Under the pieces are notes generated by a model. It did no database searches and was not told where the DNA came from. It saw only the letters and a program-made list of their open reading frames with translations. Below, one piece after another: positions 1 to 7,925 of a stretch of DNA of 64,000 bases. This DNA comes from OLB16 sp964422415 (GTDB lineage Bacteria; Hinthialibacterota; Hinthialibacteria; OLB16): contig CAYRBI010000014.1 of assembly GCA_964422415.1 (NCBI GenBank), positions 1 to 64,000 on the forward strand, given 5' to 3'. The stretch's first letter is position 1. Every line of letters begins with the position of its first letter. The translations under genes were made by a program, and so were the position numbers.

Positions 1-125
1 TTCTCCTTCGAAAATGGCTGCTTGATCTGCCTATTTTCATCACTCGTTGTGACCGGCACGGTCATGAGTGACTCGTTCCCTGAAGATTGGGCTTCCCACA
101 GTCTGTTGAAAAAACGCGGCCGTTG

Positions 126-145
126 ATTCCCGCTTTCGCAGGAAT
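126..145. repeat. Short interspersed inverted repeat (ATTCCCGC type)
   Basis: ATTCCCGC, a short TTTC/G centre and a GCnGGAAT arm form a small hairpin. A near copy (ATTCCCGC-TTTCAC-GGGAAT) lies at 59209-59226 in front of the LPS-kinase-like gene. Short elements of this type are common interspersed repeats in bacterial genomes; no coding role is visible. Confidence 0.5.
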
Positions 146-147
146 GC

Positions 148-177
148 GGGTAGGGTGGGGCTAGCCCCACCCTACCC
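148..177. repeat. Perfect 30 bp palindrome
   Basis: The sequence reads identically on both strands: GGGTAGGGTGGGGCT is followed directly by its own reverse complement, centred on CTAG. With no loop it would form a cruciform in DNA or a stem closed over the central bases in RNA. No T run follows, so it is not a canonical terminator. It may be a protein-binding or repeat element. Confidence 0.7.
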
Positions 178-239
178 TCGGGGAATCGTCCAAACCCCAC
201 GGAACGAGAATCCCTCCTCTCCCACTGGGCGGTGGGAAT

Positions 240-276
240 ACTCCCCCTTCCCAGTTCTATCCTGGGAAGGGGGAGT
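240..276. repeat. 15 bp stem hairpin downstream of the Gfo/Idh gene
   Basis: ACTCCCCCTTCCCAG (240-254) and CTGGGAAGGGGGAGT (262-276) are perfect inverted arms around a 7-base loop. It lies 18 bases past the stop codon of the minus-strand oxidoreductase and could stop transcription or protect the mRNA 3' end. There is no clear T run on either side. Confidence 0.55.
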
Positions 277-293
277 GGAATCCCGCCAAGAAA

Positions 294-1631
294 TTAAACG
301 ACAGGTGGCACCGTGTATGGGGCCCGGTAGTTGCGGGTGAGCATGGTATCGGCCTCGGTATCACCCACGAAATGCTCACCTTTGGGATCAAAGACCAGAG
401 AACGTCCCAAGCGGTAGGAGATATTTCCCAGGTGGCACAAAGCCGCAGAGAGGTGCCCCTCCTCGGCCTCGGCATGAAGGATCTCACGCTTGCGTGTCCG
501 CACCGCCTCGATAAAGTTGGCGAAATGGTCACCGCTTTCTTTGCGCGCGGGACCGGGTTCTTGTTTTTTTCCTAGGAAAGTCTTGTAACTGTCTCCATCC
601 ATCACCATATAGCCCTCTGGCCCCAGGAAGAGGTTGCCCACCTCATTCTTATCGCCAGCCTCGATGTCACACTCATGGTTGGAGATCCAGTGACGGGTTT
701 CGAAGACCAACATCTTTCCCTTCTTGCCTTCTTCCGGATAGAAGAAAGATACCAGCAGGGTGTTGGGAGTCTCCTGGTCATCATCGAACATGAAGTGCCC
801 CCCCATGGCGTTGATCTTGGTGGGCAGTCCCACTCCCAGTCCCCAACGGGCAAGATCCATCTGGTGGACTCCCTGGTTGCCCATGTCACCATTCCCATAG
901 GCCCAATTCCAGTGCCACTGGTAATGGAAGCGGTTCTTGCTGAAGGGGCGCTCTGGAGCAGGTCCTGTCCAGAGATCATAGTGGACCCCGGCGGGGACTG
1001 GCTCATCGGGTGTCTTGCCGATGGTGTCGCGCCACTTGTAGCACAGCCCTTTGGCCATGTAGATGTCGCCAAGGAGGCCTTCCTGGAGCTTCTGCATTCC
1101 CTCGCGGATGGCGGGGGAGGTCCGGCTCTGAGTGCCATGCTGGACAATACGGTCATATTTACGCGCTGCCTCGACCAGCATCCGTCCTTCCCAGACATTG
1201 TGGGAACAGGGTTTCTCGACATAAACATCTTTACCCGCCTGGCAGGCCCAGATTCCAGCGAGAGAGTGCCAGTGATTGGGTGTGGCGATGGAGACCACAT
1301 CGATGTCTTTGTCCTCAAATACCCTACGCAGATCGAACTCGATCTTGGGAGGTTTGAATTTCAGATCCTCGGTTATCCATTTAGCCCGCTCAGCACTGAT
1401 GTTCTCATCCACATCGCAGATGGTGGCGATTTCCACATTGGGTAACACTCCCATCTCCTTGATGTGGCTTTGTCCGCGTCCCTTGGTTCCAATCACCGCG
1501 ACACGCACACGGTCATTGGCTCCCGCCCAGACCGCCGTGGACCGCCGGAGAAATCCCAATCCCAAGGCCGCTCCAGCAGTCAAGCCGGTAGCGCCCTTGA
1601 TGAAACTACGCCGTGAAACCTCATTCATCAT
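294..1631 (-). CDS. Tat-exported Gfo/Idh/MocA-family oxidoreductase
   Basis: This is an NAD(P)-dependent dehydrogenase of the glucose-fructose oxidoreductase family, probably acting on a sugar or inositol-type substrate. The N-terminus carries a twin-arginine signal (SRRSFIKGATGL) followed by a small hydrophobic stretch, so the protein should be exported folded to the periplasm with its cofactor. A Rossmann segment follows (RVAVIGTKGRGQSH), then the family motif EKPCSH containing the catalytic-site lysine, and a C-terminal beta-sheet domain with the tryptophan-rich stretch typical of planctomycete-like paralogues. I chose the ATG at 1631 because AGGAG sits 6 bases upstream and the Tat motif then lies right at the N-terminus; a frame extension to 1766 has neither. 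The exact substrate cannot be read from the sequence. Confidence 0.9.
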   Translation of the reverse strand: MMNEVSRRSFIKGATGLTAGAALGLGFLRRSTAVWAGANDRVRVAVIGTKGRGQSHIKEMGVLPNVEIATICDVDENISAERAKWITEDLKFKPPKIEFDLRRVFEDKDIDVVSIATPNHWHSLAGIWACQAGKDVYVEKPCSHNVWEGRMLVEAARKYDRIVQHGTQSRTSPAIREGMQKLQEGLLGDIYMAKGLCYKWRDTIGKTPDEPVPAGVHYDLWTGPAPERPFSKNRFHYQWHWNWAYGNGDMGNQGVHQMDLARWGLGVGLPTKINAMGGHFMFDDDQETPNTLLVSFFYPEEGKKGKMLVFETRHWISNHECDIEAGDKNEVGNLFLGPEGYMVMDGDSYKTFLGKKQEPGPARKESGDHFANFIEAVRTRKREILHAEAEEGHLSAALCHLGNISYRLGRSLVFDPKGEHFVGDTEADTMLTRNYRAPYTVPPVV

Positions 1632-1861
1632 TCTCACTCCTCTTGCTTTTCTTGAGCCAGTATGCGGAAGGCATCTGACGCCACTATAGAACACCCCACC
1701 CACTCTGGGGAATGACCATTCCCGATATAACAGTTGGAGAAAAAAAATGTTACCACTCATCCGCAATTACGTTATTATTAGAATCCAATGGGGAAGCTGG
1801 GATTCTGATTGTAGCATTTGTTGGCTTTGACGGGTAAGAACATCCTTTCGGGGGGAGAATA

Positions 1862-2587
1862 GTGGTCGAAAGCACCAAGTACCTGGCGAGGAACCGTTTT
1901 CAGCTCGAAGAGGAGGCTGCTCTACGCCGGATGACTCCGGGAACGAGCGGAACTAAAGTCTCCACATGGGTTATTGAGCAAGCCCTTGCCCTCGCCGATG
2001 GCGGCTCAATCTTCGATCTTGCCTGTGGTAATGGCCGGCACTTGCCCTCATTAATGGCGGACAACACTCAGGTCTACGCAGGCGACATCTCCGATGCGAT
2101 GCTCCGTGTGGCCTGCAGCCATCTCGGAAATGCACCGGAAGCCACCCGGCTGATCCGTTTGGATGCCGAGAAGTTGCCTTTCCCAGATCACACCTTTGAT
2201 GTCGTCCTGAGCATTCGTTTCTTCCATCACCTTCCCACACAATCCTTGCGCGCCAGCATCTTGTCCGAGGCCTTCCGGGTGAGCCGCAGGGCGGTGATTA
2301 TCACTTATAAAGCTTTCTTCAGCTGGGAGCATCTTATGCGAAGGGTGAAGTCGCTCTTGCGTGGGCAACGTGGCCACCTGGAGCATTATTATCTGAGTGC
2401 ACGGAAGATCGAGGAAATCGCACGCTTGGGAGGTTGGCGGATCACGGGTCACTTCGCCTCACAACCTTTCTTAGGAGCCAACCGGGTCTTGGTGATGGAA
2501 CCTTTCCAAGCCAGAACTACCGCAACCATCCGCGCGACTTCCCAGAAGACCACCCCCTTGCCCCCCCTCGAGCCGGTTATTGGCTAG
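1862..2587 (+). CDS. SAM-dependent class I methyltransferase
   Basis: A small-molecule methyltransferase of the Methyltransf_11 type. The SAM-binding motif I reads FDLACGNGRHLP at about residues 46-57, the acidic post-I position is in VYAGDISDAML, and motif IV is FDVVLSIRFFHHLP. It begins with GTG at 1862, preceded by a G-rich GGGGGGAGAA ribosome site. The length of 241 residues is normal for the family. It is transcribed divergently from the Gfo/Idh gene with a 230 bp gap. The C-terminal 20 or so residues are low-complexity (TTATIRATSQKTTPLPP). The methyl acceptor is unknown. Confidence 0.85.
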   Translation: MVESTKYLARNRFQLEEEAALRRMTPGTSGTKVSTWVIEQALALADGGSIFDLACGNGRHLPSLMADNTQVYAGDISDAMLRVACSHLGNAPEATRLIRLDAEKLPFPDHTFDVVLSIRFFHHLPTQSLRASILSEAFRVSRRAVIITYKAFFSWEHLMRRVKSLLRGQRGHLEHYYLSARKIEEIARLGGWRITGHFASQPFLGANRVLVMEPFQARTTATIRATSQKTTPLPPLEPVIG

Positions 2588-2653
2588 AGCAACCGTATAT
2601 ACAGCACTCCCCGTCTTTGACCGATGGACGTCTTTTTCTGCTGACCCTCTTTT

Positions 2654-2723
2654 CCCGCTGGAACGAGAATCCTTGCTCGTTCCTTTGCTTCATCCATACG
2701 GCGCGATAAAGGACTCCCGCGCC
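2654..2723. repeat. Composite palindromic repeat, family A copy 1
   Basis: Two hairpins follow each other: a GGAACGAGAATCC...CTCGTTCC palindrome (2654-2682) and a GGCGCGAtaaAGGACTCCCGCGCC palindrome (2700-2723). The same pair in the same order, on the opposite strand, forms the insertion inside the glycosyltransferase gene at 31389-31453. Translated, both give an LERES-LVP and a GA-KDSRAN peptide, so the two copies are clearly homologous. Confidence 0.75.
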
Positions 2724-2740
2724 AACGATGAAAGACGTCT

Positions 2741-2793
2741 AGCAGCATGTCAGCACCGCGTCAGCAGTACATCAGCATTTCGTCAGCAGTAGT
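2741..2793. repeat. Degenerate TCAGCA short tandem repeats
   Basis: The hexamer TCAGCA or a near copy recurs about every 10-12 bases (gtcagca, gtcagcagta, atcagca, gtcagcagta). It is too short and irregular for a CRISPR and has no obvious partner gene. It could be a protein-binding cluster or slippage product. Confidence 0.35.
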
Positions 2794-2898
2794 CTGAAAA
2801 AAGAACATCCCCATTGAATTCCTATCCTTGCGGGAACCCAGTGGGGATGCACAACTTGGACTCGATCTCAGACCCAACAGCCGCCTCTCGATCAATCC

Positions 2899-3933
2899 TT
2901 ATTTCGCACGTGCTGAACTGAATACCTTGCGTTGAAGGGTCAGGAACTTCGTCAGAGTGGAGTTCGGATTCACCATGATCTTCAGATCATCACTAAGAGT
3001 AGTGGCTTCCTTACTCGATTTCATCGAGCCCTGGATCATCATGAACCGGTCAAACTTGGCATCCGCGGACATGGCCAGTTGCAACAGGTCACGCGCCCCC
3101 GTACTGGAAACAGGGATGAGCTTCATTTGAGTATCGCTGACAGTGAGGAGTTTCTCTTGAATGGGTGGCTTACGCTTTTTGTACTCTGGTGATCCAGGCA
3201 ACAAGGAATCATAGATCCCTCCGCCTGGCAGTTTCAGGAGCACATCCAGGCCCACCTTGCCTTCCTCGCCCTTGCGGGGAGTGGCCACCAGATCGCTCAG
3301 TTGGATATTCAACATCGGGATAATGGGCCGGATTTCCTGGCCACGCATTTCACCCTGCTTGGGAATCTCCGTGACATACTGGCGGGCAAGTTTTGAGACC
3401 TGGTAGTTGGTGAGGAACACCTCCACTCCCAGCGTGGGATCGTAGATGTACGCCAGGTCCTCCTGGGCGTGTTGGAGATAATCCTTGAACTCACCACTGA
3501 GGATCCAACGGTATTCCGGAATGAGATGGTCCGAAAAGGGGACCGACTCAATAACTTTAACTGCCTCCAGCGGTTGACGTCCCAATGCCATAACCAAGGC
3601 TTGCCGGGCCTTCTGATGAGCCCAATACCAATAGTCCGCGTTGAACTCCCGGTTTGCCGCGATAAAAGCCTTGTCACCCTCAACATCACGGCTAGCGATC
3701 TGGCCTTGAGTTTTCGCAATCGAGCGGACTGTCCGGTCCGTCATCAGAGTGAAGAAGGTGTCATTCTCTTCCAGGATAGCTCCCTCGCTGGAACTGAGTT
3801 CCTGGGGGACTCCGGATTGAGTGATCTTCGAGAGAGCGGATGCGCCCGGTGTCCAAGGACCGGGACACACATAACCACACACCCAGCAGATCAGCAATAC
3901 CTGGAAAACTTGGACACTCCGGCTCCCGCGCAT
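2899..3933 (-). CDS. Secreted or membrane-anchored protein of unknown function
   Basis: I do not recognise this family. The ATG at 3933 (MRGSRSVQVFQVLL...) gives a basic start followed by a hydrophobic segment and a small-residue region, as in a signal peptide or single anchor, with AAGGG 9 bases upstream; a 25-residue frame extension lacks a ribosome site. The mature part of about 315 residues is soluble-looking and mixed alpha/beta, rich in charged residues, with no zinc, nucleotide or catalytic signature that I can identify. It is the gene upstream of nothing obvious: its minus-strand neighbour is an M23 peptidase 120 bp away, so an envelope role is plausible but not shown. Confidence 0.7.
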   Translation of the reverse strand: MRGSRSVQVFQVLLICWVCGYVCPGPWTPGASALSKITQSGVPQELSSSEGAILEENDTFFTLMTDRTVRSIAKTQGQIASRDVEGDKAFIAANREFNADYWYWAHQKARQALVMALGRQPLEAVKVIESVPFSDHLIPEYRWILSGEFKDYLQHAQEDLAYIYDPTLGVEVFLTNYQVSKLARQYVTEIPKQGEMRGQEIRPIIPMLNIQLSDLVATPRKGEEGKVGLDVLLKLPGGGIYDSLLPGSPEYKKRKPPIQEKLLTVSDTQMKLIPVSSTGARDLLQLAMSADAKFDRFMMIQGSMKSSKEATTLSDDLKIMVNPNSTLTKFLTLQRKVFSSARAK

Positions 3934-4053
3934 AGAAAAGAACCCTTTCGATGAAGACAATGGAAAAGCGGCGGTCATATAGGCCACACACACATTATAT
4001 GTTGACACCGGGAAAGCGTCATTGACAAGACTGGAGAGGGCCGGAGAACCCGT

Positions 4054-5901
4054 CTACTCAAGGGCGCTCAGGAAACGGCGCGGATCGATACTCTTCTGGT
4101 CGGGACGGCGGACCTCGAAGTGCAGGTGGGGGCCAGTAGAACGCCCAGTATTTCCAGAGAGCGCCAAAAGATCCCCTTGCTTCACACGGTCCCCAACCTT
4201 AACCAGGATCTTGCTGTTATGAGAATAAACGGTAGACCACCCATCCTCATGGAGAACTTGAACCATACGGCCATGCCCCCACCGGGACTGGGAAACCTTG
4301 ATGACCTCGCCATCGCGTGCGGCCTTAACCGGTGTCCCCACCGGCATCGACATGTCGATGCCATGATGGAAGGAACGCTTGACACCATCCTTGCCACCAC
4401 CAGCCGCGATCGCCGATCTCCTGGCGAATGGATCAATCCGGAGCCCATAAGGACTACTGAGCTGGACCGCACCTTCAACCGGCCATGTCCAACCCGCCCG
4501 GCCCTTAAAGGCCGCTGGGTCAATCATGATGGCAGTGGGGCGCTTCTTGACGGGAGCCTGGGGCCTAACCTTGGCGCCGGGGATCACCAGCACGGTTCCC
4601 GCCGCCACCTCATTGGTGTCACGGCTCAAACCATTCACATCGCAAACCTCGAAGAGGTTATTAACTTCATACTTCTTGAGTAGATCCGAAAGCGTTTCCC
4701 CTTCTTGGACTACATGGGTCACGCCTTGAACCGCATTCGGAATCCACAACTTGGTCCCGATCTGAATGCTGGAGGGATTGGAAATTCCATTGGCCTCCAT
4801 TAATTTCTGGGCGGTTAGTCCCGCATACTGGCGGGCGATCGTGGAGGGATTTTCTCCCTTTTTCACCTCATGGAAGACCAGATCGCCACCATTTGGCGGA
4901 AGAGTTCCCACGGATGGAGCACCATTGGTGGTGTCAGGCTGGGCAACCTCTTCCTCGAGTTTACTGGCAGCATCCTTAATCTTGGACAGATGCGTCTTGG
5001 ACCTGGATTCCGACTTGCCCTTCCTGTAGATCTCAGTCCCTTGGGCGTCATAAACCACCAAATCATCGCCCTCAACCCGGATCATGTAACCCTTGTGACC
5101 GATCTTTTTTCCAGAATCCGGAGCACTGGCGGAGCTAGGAGCGGGCTCAGCCGCAGGTGCGGGAGCTGGCTGATTAACCTGGGTCTGCTGGAGTTCCTCT
5201 TCCGTGTAGACTGGAGTTTCTTCATCAAAGGTGGCTTCCTCTCCCGAAGCCTCACCCATTTCCCCTCCGGAGACATCGCCCTCGACAGGCGTTTCCTCAT
5301 CCAGGTTCTGGGCATTCACCTCAGGCTCTCCCGCCGGTGCCGTTGTAACTGGTACAGCAGGATCACTGGCGGAGACTGTTCCGGATTCGGCGGGTGTAAA
5401 TAGGGAAGCCAAAACCACCTTGGCGGTCGAATCCACTTCGGGAGGGACATCCGCGAGCCCTTGAATGACCGGAATAGCGGAGGTCTTGCGCATCATATTC
5501 AGGAGCGGACGTTCCATTGTCCGTTTCCGCACCGGGGCAGGAGCAGCTTCTTTTACCTTAGGGGCCTCATCTGTGATATCCGGCCAGGCATTTAAAAGCG
5601 GAATCGGCGCGGATTCAGAGAGATTGGCTGGCGAAGTACCTGAGGCTTCCGCTGCATGGACAAGGACAAGATCAACGAAGGGGATGGAAATAAGGGGTTT
5701 TTCTGGGGTTGTGGAGAGGTTACCGCCCAGACCAATCAGTAGACCGGCCGCCATAACAGCAGTCATGTGGCGGAAGGCATCCCGGCCTGTCCTCCCCATA
5801 ATGCGGCTTAGTCCGCGAACCTGGGGGCTCAATCCCAGGCGCTCAATGAAGTGGCTATATTCCTTGAACACGCTGTTATGTTTTGAAACCCATTGCCCCA
5901 C
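4054..5901 (-). CDS. Membrane-anchored LysM / M23 peptidase
   Basis: A peptidoglycan endopeptidase of the NlpD/EnvC-like class. A cytoplasmic N-terminus of about 45 residues is followed by one membrane segment (about 46-60), a long acidic, Pro/Ala-rich periplasmic linker, two LysM domains (about 342-388 and 395-441) and a C-terminal M23 domain (about 510-600). The zinc ligands are visible as HHGID (H512, D516) and HLHF (H594), with a second conserved His in VYSHNS, so the enzyme should be active rather than an EnvC-type activator. The start used is GTG at 5901, with a weak ribosome site; an internal start near 5799 would remove part of the N-terminus without changing the domains. The long acidic linker may let the catalytic head reach across the periplasm. 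Confidence 0.9.
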   Translation of the reverse strand: MGQWVSKHNSVFKEYSHFIERLGLSPQVRGLSRIMGRTGRDAFRHMTAVMAAGLLIGLGGNLSTTPEKPLISIPFVDLVLVHAAEASGTSPANLSESAPIPLLNAWPDITDEAPKVKEAAPAPVRKRTMERPLLNMMRKTSAIPVIQGLADVPPEVDSTAKVVLASLFTPAESGTVSASDPAVPVTTAPAGEPEVNAQNLDEETPVEGDVSGGEMGEASGEEATFDEETPVYTEEELQQTQVNQPAPAPAAEPAPSSASAPDSGKKIGHKGYMIRVEGDDLVVYDAQGTEIYRKGKSESRSKTHLSKIKDAASKLEEEVAQPDTTNGAPSVGTLPPNGGDLVFHEVKKGENPSTIARQYAGLTAQKLMEANGISNPSSIQIGTKLWIPNAVQGVTHVVQEGETLSDLLKKYEVNNLFEVCDVNGLSRDTNEVAAGTVLVIPGAKVRPQAPVKKRPTAIMIDPAAFKGRAGWTWPVEGAVQLSSPYGLRIDPFARRSAIAAGGGKDGVKRSFHHGIDMSMPVGTPVKAARDGEVIKVSQSRWGHGRMVQVLHEDGWSTVYSHNSKILVKVGDRVKQGDLLALSGNTGRSTGPHLHFEVRRPDQKSIDPRRFLSALE

Positions 5902-6100
5902 AACAAACAGAAAAAAGTCTAAACGCTTCCGCTTCTGTTTGTCAAGAGAAATCTTTCATCTCCATCTCACTCATAACACTGAGGTTAAGACTTTCCGTCT
6001 CGTATTTACCTGAGCCATATCATGCACTCTGAGAGGGATGTACCCCTTTCATCATCATCGACACCCCCCATGGGAGACTCAAGCAATTTCATCATTCCCT

Positions 6101-7240
6101 TCATGGATTGCGGTAAATCACAGATAGAATCAGGTCATTCAGAAGATGAGCCACCCAGCTCCAGCTGAACAGAGTCCTTACACGTTTCTGACCCGCCCGG
6201 GAGAGAGATGCCCTCAGGTCCGGATCTTCTTTCAATGAAATGAGGCACTTAGAAAGACTTATGCTATCCCCTTCAGGAAAAAGAAGACCCGCATCTCCCA
6301 CCACATAGGGAATCTCGCCCGAGGTACTCCCCACTACGGGAACTCCCCACGCCATTGCCTCCACCAGGACACGCCCGAACTGTTCTTTCCAGCGTGGAGT
6401 GGAAATCGATGGCAGCACGAGTGCATCCATTTGGGAGTAGACCGCCTCCATATGAGTAGAGGCCGTCCTTCCCAGCCAGACTGACTCGGCCTTGAGCTCG
6501 CGTGCTAAGTTCTCCAGCCGTCTACGTTCAGGTCCCTCTCCCGCGACCAGTAATCTCACACCCGCCAAGGAGCAGGCCCGAATGAGGTCATCCACACCTT
6601 TTTCAGGAACCAACCGGCCCGCATATCCCACGGTGAAATCCCCCATCGCTGGAACGGGAATCCTTTCCCCACACGGATCGGGGGTTATGGAAACTGGCTC
6701 CTCATCCTTTGTGGGTTCCACACAGCGGCCGGGAGGCCTGCCATGAAACTCCACCCCTAAGGGAATCACCCGGCCAGTTCCCCAGAAGCCACGCCGTCTT
6801 GCCCTCGCCGCAGCTTCGCAGTTGAGGAACCAGGCCCCCTGGGAGTGCGAAAGCACCCAGGATTCGAGCACGCCAAATGGATAAGGAAGGAGCCGGTCGA
6901 TGTTCTGGCAAGAGAGGAAGACAAATGGGATGGATCGCCGGCGGGCCCACTGCAAGAACAAGGCGGATTGCACCGAATAGGGTTCCTCCAAACCGAGTAA
7001 CACCTCGGGTTGAAAGCCCTCGAGCGCCTGAGACCAACCAGATAAAACCCGCAAAGAAGGATGCCAACGTCCCCAGGTTTGTACCGCTTGAAACTGGAGC
7101 CCCTCCACCCGTGCGGTATCCTCAATCCCAGATTCGCGTAGGACTAACACAGTGTGGCCCTGATCTTGGCGAAGGTGTTCTACGAGTGACAAATGGGAGG
7201 CGGACTCTGAGAGAGCACGCCAGGAAATGGCTATTCTCAT
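6101..7240 (-). CDS. Glycosyltransferase family 4 with repeat-derived insertion
   Basis: A GT-B fold glycosyltransferase, probably transferring a nucleotide-activated sugar to a surface glycan. The N-terminal Rossmann half starts MRIAISW at 7240, which is the natural beta-strand start for this fold; the 24 residues before it in the same frame are not family-like. The C-terminal donor-binding half is clear: GYAGRLVPEKGVDDLI, then PSISTPRWKEQFGRVLVEAMAWGVP with the conserved Glu. Between the two halves lies a segment of roughly 35 residues (GRPPGRC...to VPAMGD) that GT4 proteins do not normally have; part of it is encoded by a palindromic repeat at 6647-6670 related to the dispersed family A. 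Confidence 0.88.
   Translation of the reverse strand: MRIAISWRALSESASHLSLVEHLRQDQGHTVLVLRESGIEDTARVEGLQFQAVQTWGRWHPSLRVLSGWSQALEGFQPEVLLGLEEPYSVQSALFLQWARRRSIPFVFLSCQNIDRLLPYPFGVLESWVLSHSQGAWFLNCEAAARARRRGFWGTGRVIPLGVEFHGRPPGRCVEPTKDEEPVSITPDPCGERIPVPAMGDFTVGYAGRLVPEKGVDDLIRACSLAGVRLLVAGEGPERRRLENLARELKAESVWLGRTASTHMEAVYSQMDALVLPSISTPRWKEQFGRVLVEAMAWGVPVVGSTSGEIPYVVGDAGLLFPEGDSISLSKCLISLKEDPDLRASLSRAGQKRVRTLFSWSWVAHLLNDLILSVIYRNP
6647..6670. repeat. Palindromic repeat, family A, inside a glycosyltransferase gene
   Basis: CGCTGGAACGGGAATCC followed by TTTCCCC matches the first hairpin of the dispersed repeat (GCTGGAACGAGAATCC...). In the gene it encodes GERIPVPA on the minus strand, in a linker between the two Rossmann halves. 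The right part of the palindrome is degenerate, suggesting an old insertion. Confidence 0.5.
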
Positions 7241-7350
7241 AATACACGTGCCCAGAGGCGTAGCTGCTATGATGCCACGGCGTGTGTTGAAAAGGGCCCC
7301 CAGCCCTTCCAATTATGGCGATGGTTGAATACCTTGACACGGGAGGATCT

Positions 7351-7788
7351 ATGACCATTCTGGAAACACGCATCCTGGCTCTAGATGTTGGGGAAAGCCG
7401 TGTCGGTGTGGCGATCAGCGATCCACTCGGTCTGACCGCGCAGCCTGGCCCTACCCTGGAGAGACGTCCCAACACCTCTTTCTTCACCCACTTGGGGGAA
7501 CTCCTCAAGCAGGGACCGGTCAGTGAGGTTGTCGTGGGACTTCCAGTTGGTTTGAAAGGCCAACGGAGCGGGAAGTCCTACGAGGCGGTGATGGCCCTTC
7601 TCGAGGAATGCCGCGTACGCTGGCCACAGATCACTTGGAAAACTTGGGATGAACGATTCACCACGACGGCAGCGATTCAAACCCTCTCCGCCGCGCCGAA
7701 GAAGAAGCGTCAGCAGAAAGGGCTCCGTGACCAGATCGCGGCCCAGTTGATCTTGGATTCATATTTACGGTCACGGCTCAACGGATAG
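7351..7788 (+). CDS. ruvX: RuvX/YqgF-type Holliday junction resolvase / pre-16S nuclease
   Basis: An RNase H-fold nuclease involved in 16S rRNA 5'-end maturation and possibly Holliday junction cleavage. The first catalytic strand reads ALDVGESRVGVAISD with the conserved Asp; the family motifs VVGLPVGLKG and TWDERFTT with the conserved Glu follow, and a C-terminal D-Q-AAQLIL-SYL helix completes the core. I chose ATG 7351, which has GGAGG four bases upstream; a 12-residue upstream extension exists without a ribosome site. The 145 residues match the family length. A GGCGGA/TCCGCC hairpin with a T-rich tail follows directly. Confidence 0.93.
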   Translation: MTILETRILALDVGESRVGVAISDPLGLTAQPGPTLERRPNTSFFTHLGELLKQGPVSEVVVGLPVGLKGQRSGKSYEAVMALLEECRVRWPQITWKTWDERFTTTAAIQTLSAAPKKKRQQKGLRDQIAAQLILDSYLRSRLNG

Positions 7789-7794
7789 CAATGA

Positions 7795-7826
7795 GGCGGA
7801 GTGGTGATTTCATCCGCCCTTTTATT
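7795..7826 (+). terminator. Probable intrinsic terminator of ruvX
   Basis: GGCGGA (7795-7800) pairs with TCCGCC (7813-7818) around a 12-base loop and is followed by CTTTTATT. It begins 7 bases past the ruvX stop codon. The stem is short, so efficiency is uncertain. Confidence 0.55.
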
Positions 7827-7925
7827 AAGAGACCATGGTATGATTCGCCCGAGTGACAAAAGGCAACTGATTTCGCCACTCCACTTTTATTTAATACCGC
7901 CACTCTTTAATCGAGGCAGGTTCTG

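Larger units (their letters stand above)
1..293. other. Gene-free left edge holding three hairpin elements
   Basis: No convincing coding region is present. The stretch contains an imperfect inverted repeat near 126-145, a perfect 30 bp palindrome at 148-177 and a 15 bp stem hairpin at 240-276. It lies downstream of the minus-strand oxidoreductase that ends at 294, so the hairpins may double as its transcription end, although none is followed by a T run on that strand. Confidence 0.6.
2588..2898. other. Gene-free stretch with a composite palindromic repeat and TCAGCA repeats
   Basis: This interval lies between the convergent methyltransferase and the minus-strand secreted-protein gene. It holds a two-hairpin palindromic repeat (2654-2723), a degenerate TCAGCA tandem array (2741-2793) and a loose inverted repeat CATCCCCA/TGGGGATG (2806-2849). 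An open frame across it is simply the translation of the repeat and is not a gene. Confidence 0.6.

Noticed and set aside
675..1445. A 256-residue plus-strand frame opposite the Gfo/Idh gene
   Set aside because: It overlaps a clear family member on the other strand and has no recognisable motif.
2580..2792. A 70-residue open frame after the methyltransferase
   Set aside because: It is the translation of a palindromic repeat (LERESLLVP, GAIKDSRAND); useful for recognising the repeat but not a gene.
2741..2793. Possible CRISPR-like array of TCAGCA units
   Set aside because: Units are too short and irregular, with no spacers and no cas genes nearby.
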